Positions 56,179 to 64,000 of a DNA stretch of 64,000 nucleotides are shown here, piece by piece. The position numbers and the translations under genes were made by a program. Numbering within the stretch: the first letter of the stretch is position 1; each line of letters begins with the position of its first letter. This DNA is from Mycolicibacterium anyangense (GTDB lineage: Bacteria; Actinomycetota; Actinomycetes; Mycobacteriales; Mycobacteriaceae), in the NCBI RefSeq assembly GCF_010731855.1, contig NZ_AP022620.1, forward strand, positions 2,356,001 to 2,420,000, read 5' to 3'. The notes below the pieces were generated by a model. The model did not search any database, had not been told where the DNA came from, and saw nothing but the letters and a program-made list of their open reading frames with translations.

Positions 56179-56453
56179 GGATTTCCTTTCTTCCCCCGGC
56201 GTTGCGTCACGTCAGGGGTGCTGGCATTCAGCCGATTCGCTGAATGCGAAGTCTCACCGTCATCTCAGTGCCAACGGTGACGGGCGGGATTCGCGGCCAC
56301 ATGGCGAACCGTCAGTCAACGACTTGAACACGGGAAGAATTGGTGGTCGTCCTAGTCTCGGCGCAGGTGCAGACGCTGCGATTGCCTGGACGGGACCGAG
56401 AATAGCCCTCTTTACGGCAGGAAAGCAAGAAATCGCACCGGCGTGTGGCCAAG
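56179..56453 (-). promoter_or_regulatory. rho 5' region with a 9-bp hairpin
   Basis: 275 bp between thrB and rho. A perfect stem GCATTCAGC (56224-56232), loop CGATTC, GCTGAATGC (56239-56247) lies about 46 nt upstream of the rho GTG. This would sit in the leader RNA and could take part in control of rho, which is commonly autoregulated. I see no second gene here. Confidence 0.6.
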
Positions 56454-58484
<2,031 letters not shown>

Positions 58485-58488
<4 letters not shown>

Positions 58489-59807
58489 TCGGCGGTTCCC
58501 TCCAGTCGCAGCACGCTGTTCACGCTCTGCACGGCATCGAGATCGGCGAGTGCGGAGACGGTCTCTGACAGCGCGGCGTCGGTGGCACGATGGGTCACCA
58601 CCACGATCCGGGCACCGGCGGGCACGCCATCCTCGTCGGTGATGCCTTCCTGCCGGACCTCGGCGATGCTGACCTCACGCTTGCCGAATTCGTCTGCCAC
58701 CGAGGCCAGTACGCCGGGGCGGTCGTTGACCGTCATGCTGACGTAGTAGCGGGTGGGGATGACGCCCATCGGCGCGATCGGCAGCTGGGCGTACTTGGAC
58801 TCGCGGGGACCGCGGCCGCCCTGAACCCGGTTCCGGGCGGCCATCACCACATCGCCCATGACCGACGAGGCAGTCGGAGCGCCGCCGGCGCCCTGGCCGT
58901 AGAACATCAGCCGGCCGGCGGCCTCGGCTTCGACGACAACCGCGTTGAAGGCGCCGTTGACCGTGGCCAACGGATGGGTCAGCGGTACCAGCGCCGGGTA
59001 GACCCGCGCCGAAACCCGCTGCTGGCCATCGGCAGTGGTGATGCGTTCACAGATCGACAGCAGCTTGATGGTGCAGCCCAACGCCTTGGCGGCCTCGAAG
59101 TCGGCCGGGGTGACCTTGGTGATGCCCTCCCGGTAGACGTCGTCGGCGGTGACGCGGGTGTGGAAGGCGATGGACGCCAGGATCGCCGCCTTGGCCGCGG
59201 CGTCGTAGCCCTCGACATCGGCGGTGGGATCGGCCTCGGCATAGCCGAGCGCGCTGGCGTCGGCGAGTGCGGAGCTGTAATCGGCTCCGGTCGAGGCCAT
59301 TTCGGACAGGATGTAGTTGGTGGTGCCGTTGACGATGCCTGCCACTCGCAGCACCGAATCACCGGCCAGTGACTGGGTCAGCGGCCGGATCACCGGAATG
59401 GCACCGGCCACCGCGGCTTCGAAGTACAGGTCCACATGGGCACGTTCGGCGGCCTGTGCCAGCTCGCCGGTGGACTGGGCCAGCAGAGCTTTGTTGGCCG
59501 TCACGACCGACTTACCCTGCTCCAGTGCCGACAGGATGGCTTTGCGGGCCGGTTCGACCGGGCCCATCAACTCGACGACGATGTCGACGTCGTCGCGCGA
59601 GACCAGTTCCTCGACGTTGTCGGTGAGCAAAGCGGCCGGCACGCCGCGATCGTCGGCGACCCGGCGGACGGCGACACCGCGCAATTCCAGCGGCGCACCG
59701 ATGCGGGCCGCGAGATCGACGGCGCTGTCCTCGATGATGCGCACGACCTCGCTGCCGACGTTACCCAGACCCAGGACGGCGACGCCGATTGGTTTCTCGT
59801 TACCCAT
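58485..59807 (-). CDS. thrA: homoserine dehydrogenase
   Basis: 440 aa. NAD(P)-dependent reduction of aspartate semialdehyde to homoserine: Rossmann [32 protein letters not shown] and [21 protein letters not shown]-terminal ACT domain ([20 protein letters not shown]) suggests threonine feedback control. Starts 4 nt after the lysA stop. Confidence 0.97.
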
Positions 59808-59811
59808 TGTC

Positions 59812-61230
59812 CTACCTCACTTCCAAACTCAACAGGTCGTCTTCGGTCTCCCGGCGCAGGATCAGGCGGGACCGCCCCTGGCGCACGGCCACCACCGCAG
59901 GGCGGCCGATCAGGTTGTACCGACTCGACATCGAATAGCAATAGGCTCCGGTGGCGGCCACCGCCAGTAGGTCACCGGGGTGAATGTCACCGGGGACCCA
60001 GGCATCGCGGACGACGATATCGCCGCTCTCACAATGCTTTCCGACCACCCGGGACAGGGTCGGTGCAGCATCGCTGACCCGGGAGGCCAGGCGTACGTCA
60101 TATTCGGCGCCGTAGAGCGAGGTGCGGATGTTGTCGCTCATCCCGCCGTCGACGCTGATGTAGCGGCGCGACGAACCGGCGCTGATCGCGACATCCTTGA
60201 CCGTGCCCACTTCATAGAGCGTGACGGTGCCGGGGCCGGCGATGGCACGGCCGGGTTCGACGACCAGTCGCGGGGCGGGCAGACCGACAGCTGCGGACTC
60301 GGTGGCGACGATAGCGCCCAGCTTGGCGGCCAGATCCTGGACCGGCGGCGGATCATCCTGGGCCAGATAGGAAATGCCGAGACCACCACCGAGGTCCACC
60401 GTCGCGATCTGGGCGGTCTTGTCGACACCGAACTCGGCGACCACGTCGCGCAGCAGCCCGATCACCCGGTGGGCGGCGAGTTCGAATCCGGCGACGTCGA
60501 AGATCTGCGAACCGATGTGGCTGTGCAGACCGACCAGCCGCAGGTGGTCGGTGGCGAACACCCTGCGCACGGCGGCCATCGCGGCGCCACTGGCCAGCGA
60601 CAGGCCGAATTTCTGGTCCTCGTGGGCGGTGGCGATGAACTCGTGGGTGTGGGCCTCCACCCCCACCGTGATCCGGATCAGCACGTCCTGCACCACACCG
60701 GCATCCCCGGCAATGGCGTCCAGGCGTTCGATCTCGGTCATCGAGTCCAGCACCACGTGGCCGACACCGGCCTTGACGGCGGCCGTCAGCTCGTCGACGG
60801 ATTTGTTGTTGCCGTGGAACGCGATTCGCTCCGGCGGGAACCCGGCGTGTAGGGCGACGGCCAACTCTCCCCCGCTGGCGACATCCAGCGACAACCCTTC
60901 CTCGGCGACCCAGCGCGCGATCTCGCTGCACAGGAACGCCTTGGCGGCGTAGTGCACGTTGCGCCCACCGCCGAAGGCCGTGGCGATCTCACGGCACCGG
61001 CTGCGGAAGTCGTCCTCGTCGATGACGAACAGCGGGGTGCCGTACTCGGCGGCCAGATCGGTCACCGCGATGCCGGCGATCGTCACCTCCCCTTCGGGAG
61101 TGCGAACAAGGTTGCGGGGCCACACTTTCGGGGCCAGCGCCATGGCGTCTGCGGCGCTCACGGGGCGTGGCGGCGTGCCGCCGTGGTGGATCTCCTCGGC
61201 GTGCCGTGGGCCGGCCGGGTGAGCGTTCAC
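59812..61230 (-). CDS. lysA: diaminopimelate decarboxylase
   Basis: 472 aa from GTG 61230, overlapping the argS stop. PLP enzyme making lysine from meso-DAP: PLP Lys in [39 protein letters not shown] and the catalytic Cys region [15 protein letters not shown]. The N-terminal ~25 residues (His/Pro/Gly-rich) are longer than in some relatives. Next to thrA, so aspartate-family genes form a run. Confidence 0.96.
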   Translation of the reverse strand: MNAHPAGPRHAEEIHHGGTPPRPVSAADAMALAPKVWPRNLVRTPEGEVTIAGIAVTDLAAEYGTPLFVIDEDDFRSRCREIATAFGGGRNVHYAAKAFLCSEIARWVAEEGLSLDVASGGELAVALHAGFPPERIAFHGNNKSVDELTAAVKAGVGHVVLDSMTEIERLDAIAGDAGVVQDVLIRITVGVEAHTHEFIATAHEDQKFGLSLASGAAMAAVRRVFATDHLRLVGLHSHIGSQIFDVAGFELAAHRVIGLLRDVVAEFGVDKTAQIATVDLGGGLGISYLAQDDPPPVQDLAAKLGAIVATESAAVGLPAPRLVVEPGRAIAGPGTVTLYEVGTVKDVAISAGSSRRYISVDGGMSDNIRTSLYGAEYDVRLASRVSDAAPTLSRVVGKHCESGDIVVRDAWVPGDIHPGDLLAVAATGAYCYSMSSRYNLIGRPAVVAVRQGRSRLILRRETEDDLLSLEVR

Positions 61231-62879
61231 ATGCGCTCCGGTGCGGATACCCCGAGGATGGCCAGCCCGTTGCCGATCACCTGACGCGTCGCCGCACACA
61301 GCGCCAACCGGGCCCGGTGCAGATCCGTCGGCTCCTCGTCGCCCATCGGCAGGACCCGGCAGGAGTCGTAGAAGCGGTGGTAGTCGCCCGCCAGATCCTC
61401 CAGGTAGCGGCAGACCCGATGCGGTTCACGCAAGGACGCGGCCGCCTCGAGCACCCGGGAGAACTCACCCAGGTTGCGGATCAGCGCGCCTTCCTTGTCG
61501 TGGGTGAGCAGGCCGAGGTGCGCGGTGTCCGGTGCCAGGCCGAGTTCGGCGGCGTTGCGGGCCAGCGCACAGAGCCGGGCATGCGCGTATTGCACGTAGT
61601 AGACCGGGTTTTCGCTCGACGCCGACGACCACAGCTCGAGGTCGATGTCGATCGGGGTGTCCACCGAGGAGCGGATCAGCGCGTAGCGCGCGGCATCCAC
61701 CCCGATGGCGTCGACCAGATCGTCGAGGGTGATCACGGTGCCGGCCCGCTTGCTCATCCGCACCGGTTGGCCGTCGCGGACCAGGTTCACCATCTGCCCG
61801 ATGAGCACCTCGACAGTGTCGGGATTGTCGCCGAGCGCGGCGGCCGCAGCCTTCAGGCGCGCGATGTAGCCATGGTGGTCGGCGCCCAGCATGTAGATGC
61901 ACAGATCGAATCCGCGCTGGCGCTTGTCGAGGTAGTAGGCGAGGTCACCGGCGATGTAGGCCGGCTGTCCGTCGCTCTTGATGACAACGCGATCCTTGTC
62001 GTCGCCGAATTCCGTTGTGCGAAGCCAGGTTGCGCCATCCTTCTCGTAGATGGCGCCGTTCTCCCGCAGCTTGGCGATCGCCTGGTCGACCCGTCCGCTG
62101 GTGTGCATCGAGTCTTCGTGGGTGTAGACGTCGAAGTCGGTACCGAACTCGTGCAGGGACGATTTGATGTGGTCGAACATCAGGTCCACGCCGATGGACC
62201 GGAAGGTCTCGCGCTGCTCCTCGCCGGTCCGGCTCAAGGCGCCCGGGGCCTTGGCGAGAATCTGGTCGGCGATGTCGTTGATGTAGGCACCGGCGTAGCC
62301 GTCCTCGGGCGCCGGTTCGCCCTTGGCGGCGGCGATCAGCGAGTTGGTGAACCGGTCGATCTGGGCGCCGTGGTCGTTGAAGTAGTACTCCCGCACCACG
62401 TCGCCGCCCTGGGTGGACAGCAGCCGTCCCAGCGCATCGCCGACGGCAGCCCAGCGAGTGCCGCCGATGTGGATCGGTCCGGTCGGGTTGGCCGAGACGA
62501 ACTCGAGGTTGATCTTCTGGCCGTCGAGCAAGGCGGAATGGCCGTAGGCGGCGCCGGCGTCGAGGACGTTGCGCACGATCAGACCCTGCGCGGCGGCCTC
62601 GATCCGCAGGTTCACGAAGCCGGGTCCGGCCACCTCGGCCGAGGCGATGCCGTCGGCGGCGGTGAGCGCCTCGGCCAGCCATCCGGCCAGCTCACGCGGG
62701 TTGGCGCCGACCTTCTTGGCGACCTGCAAGGCCAGGTTGGTCGCGTAGTCGCCGTGCTCGGGGTTGCGCGGGCGCTCGACGGTGACGGTCGCGGGAAGGG
62801 CATCGGTGTCGAGGCCGTGGGCGGCCAGCACCGCGGCAGCGGTGGTCTTCAGCAGCTCGGCGAGGTCGGCGGGGGTCAC
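61227..62879 (-). CDS. argS: arginyl-tRNA synthetase
   Basis: 550 aa. Class I synthetase: HIGH-like [25 protein letters not shown]-like [14 protein letters not shown] near residue 382, and the C-terminal anticodon-binding helices ([35 protein letters not shown]). First gene of the argS-lysA-thrA-thrC-thrB run. A tRNA-Arg gene lies 174 bp away on the other strand. Confidence 0.97.
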   Translation of the reverse strand: MTPADLAELLKTTAAAVLAAHGLDTDALPATVTVERPRNPEHGDYATNLALQVAKKVGANPRELAGWLAEALTAADGIASAEVAGPGFVNLRIEAAAQGLIVRNVLDAGAAYGHSALLDGQKINLEFVSANPTGPIHIGGTRWAAVGDALGRLLSTQGGDVVREYYFNDHGAQIDRFTNSLIAAAKGEPAPEDGYAGAYINDIADQILAKAPGALSRTGEEQRETFRSIGVDLMFDHIKSSLHEFGTDFDVYTHEDSMHTSGRVDQAIAKLRENGAIYEKDGATWLRTTEFGDDKDRVVIKSDGQPAYIAGDLAYYLDKRQRGFDLCIYMLGADHHGYIARLKAAAAALGDNPDTVEVLIGQMVNLVRDGQPVRMSKRAGTVITLDDLVDAIGVDAARYALIRSSVDTPIDIDLELWSSASSENPVYYVQYAHARLCALARNAAELGLAPDTAHLGLLTHDKEGALIRNLGEFSRVLEAAASLREPHRVCRYLEDLAGDYHRFYDSCRVLPMGDEEPTDLHRARLALCAATRQVIGNGLAILGVSAPERM

Positions 62880-62936
62880 GGGGGTCCATCCTATGGTCTG
62901 CCGTGGTCAGAGCCCGCATCCATATCCCGGGACAGA

Positions 62937-62955
62937 GGGCAGGAGCGCAGCGACC
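62937..62955 (+). repeat. 19-nt repeat copy near argS
   Basis: Exact second copy of the 19-base sequence found in dinG at 2793-2811. Here it is in the non-coding gap between the argS start and tRNA-Arg, about 100 bp before the tRNA. Both are followed by cgg. Confidence 0.6.
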
Positions 62956-63053
62956 CGGTAAAGCAACGGCGAGCTCCCCGGGGGCTTTGGTCAGCGGGCA
63001 CCCGGATGCGTTAGGCTGTGCAGGCCCAACGGCGCTGTTCGTTTTCGATCCGC

Positions 63054-63126
63054 GCCCCCGTAGCTCAGGGGATAGAGCGTCTGCCTCCGGAGCAGAAGGC
63101 CGCAGGTTCGAATCCTGCCGGGGGCA
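63054..63126 (+). tRNA. tRNA-Arg (anticodon CCG)
   Basis: 73 nt. Acceptor stem GCCCCCG pairs with CGGGGGC, followed by A; D arm CTCAGGGGATAGAG; anticodon loop CTCCGGA gives anticodon CCG, reading CGG; T arm with GGTTCGAATCC. No CCA is encoded. It is divergent from argS. Confidence 0.97.
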
Positions 63127-63461
63127 CTTTCCACCACACCTCCGTGCATCGAGTCTCTAACTCAGATCGTCGACGCCGCACGACATCGCGATCCGTGCGG
63201 ATTCGGTGATATCCGGCCCCTCGCCGCTATACCTCCCGGCTACCGAGCCAGCCATCGTCGTCTCGTCAGGCTCACCAGCCACACACCGGAATTGCGGGCT
63301 TTTCGCAAACTGGATACTGGGCGTTCCGTGGCAGCTCACCGGCGTGATGTGCGCTCCAGACGAGAACGCGGCAAACAGTTGTCCCAAAGTGATTCTGCCC
63401 CGCGCCGCATCGAGGTACCGTCCATACCGGCAAAGACACCGACGAACGATGAGGTACGCCG
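63127..63461 (+). other. 335-bp gap after tRNA-Arg, no supported gene
   Basis: Contains no confident gene. A 76-codon minus-strand frame (63157-63387) has no recognised motif and no good start signal. A GAGG lies about 7 nt before the ATG at 63462 and serves the next gene. No clear terminator was seen. Confidence 0.5.
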
Positions 63462-64000
63462 ATGGATCAGGCTCGAGTCAGAGGCGGCGTGTTACTCGGG
63501 GCCCTGGTCTCCGGTGCACTGGGCGCAGGAACTCTCAGCGTTGCCCCGCCCGCCAACGCCAATTGCTTCTCGGCCTTCGGCATCGGCAACGGCAACGGCT
63601 GCACGAGCAACCTGACCACCTTTGCGATCGGCATCGGCAACGGTGCGACGGCGACGGCCGGCGGATTCCTGAACGGCGCCATCGCCATCGGCGACGGCGC
63701 GAGCGCCTCGACGACCATCAGTGCGTTCACCTGGGCGGCCGCGATCGGCAACAGCGCCTCGGCCGGATCACTGACGTCCTTCTTCTCCACCGCCTTGCAG
63801 CTGGGCGCGGGCACGGCCTCGACCTGGGGAGCGCTCAACCTCGTGGTGAGCCAGAACACCGGCACCGGAACGGCGGAGGCCGGCGCGATCGGCGTCGCGA
63901 ACATTTCCTACCAGCTCGGCAACGGCACGACCTCCACGCTGGGGCTGTTCAATTTCGCCAGTGGTATCAACCCGTTCGGGGGTGGCGCCCAAACCACCGG
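63462..64000 (+). CDS. exported Gly/Ala-rich repeat protein (3' end beyond window)
   Basis: At least 179 codons from ATG 63462 (GAGG 7 nt upstream), cut by the right edge. Signal peptide (GVLLGALVSGALGAGTLSV, cut near residue 34), then NCFSAFGIGNGNGCT with two Cys. The rest is a row of repeats of ~18-22 residues built on AIGxGNGATATA, as in FAIGIGNGATATA, AIAIGDGASAST and AAAIGNSASAGS. This resembles the AIG-x-A-x-A beta-roll repeats of YadA-type adhesin heads and the cell-wall proteins of mycobacteria. Function unknown. Confidence 0.75.
   Translation, partial: MDQARVRGGVLLGALVSGALGAGTLSVAPPANANCFSAFGIGNGNGCTSNLTTFAIGIGNGATATAGGFLNGAIAIGDGASASTTISAFTWAAAIGNSASAGSLTSFFSTALQLGAGTASTWGALNLVVSQNTGTGTAEAGAIGVANISYQLGNGTTSTLGLFNFASGINPFGGGAQTT

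Noticed and set aside
63157..63387. 76-codon minus-strand frame after tRNA-Arg
   Set aside because: No motif, no ribosome-binding site, no recognised relative.

Overview
The window is a 64 kb piece of a high-GC mycobacterial chromosome, most likely from a rapid grower (Mycolicibacterium type). Evidence: mycobacterial rRNA genes next to murA, an MspA-family porin (known mainly from fast growers), the fused b-delta ATP synthase subunit, GlgE, NucS, F420-type enzymes and DUF2550/DUF3817 proteins. Gene order follows, from memory, the M. tuberculosis Rv1331-Rv1292 stretch with several local insertions. Synteny statements are recalled, not computed.

Layout. 1-5.2 kb: clpS (cut by the edge), pncB, dinG and a lipoprotein zinc peptidase. 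5.3-6.0 kb: an MspA-like porin. 6.1-13.2 kb: the alpha-glucan locus, with glgP divergent from glgE-glgB. 13.2-18.9 kb: a CnoX/YbbN-like chaperedoxin, DUF3817, fadA4, methylmalonyl-CoA epimerase, a small zinc-ribbon protein, nucS and a membrane class III cyclase. 18.9-23.7 kb: an accessory patch holding decayed VOC and LysR genes, an NTF2-like protein, an F420/NADP-type reductase with a TetR gene and a clear operator, the 3' stump of a second cyclase, an LLM oxidoreductase and a glutaminase-STAS protein. 23.8-26.7 kb: the Ada-AlkA fusion, ogt and a Sap/GAP membrane protein. 26.8-32.4 kb: the rrn operon on the minus strand, with two tandem promoters, an antitermination leader and a strong terminator. 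32.5-34.9 kb: murA, a PduO-type adenosyltransferase and DUF2550. 34.9-42.8 kb: the complete atpIBEF-FH-AGDC operon. 43-47.3 kb: wecA, tsaC, prmC, prfA and rpmE. 47.4-54.2 kb: a second accessory insertion between rpmE and rho, with an acyl-CoA ligase, a TetR regulator and a translationally coupled trio: KASIII-like condensing enzyme, sulfotransferase and an exported protein with three ~145-residue repeats. 54.3-62.9 kb: rho, thrB, thrC, thrA, lysA and argS. 63-64 kb: tRNA-Arg(CCG) and the start of an exported repeat protein.

The best candidate for an undescribed system is the KASIII-sulfotransferase-exported repeat protein cassette (50204-54245). It has overlapping stop/start codons, a 435-bp upstream region with palindromes, and sits in an otherwise conserved housekeeping block. 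A condensing enzyme plus a PAPS-type sulfotransferase suggests synthesis of a sulfated lipid or polyketide, and the exported protein may be its surface partner. This is inference. Other notable signals are the gene fossils at the cyclase array, the TetR operator overlapping a promoter, a hairpin in the rho leader, and a 19-base repeat found both inside dinG and beside argS.
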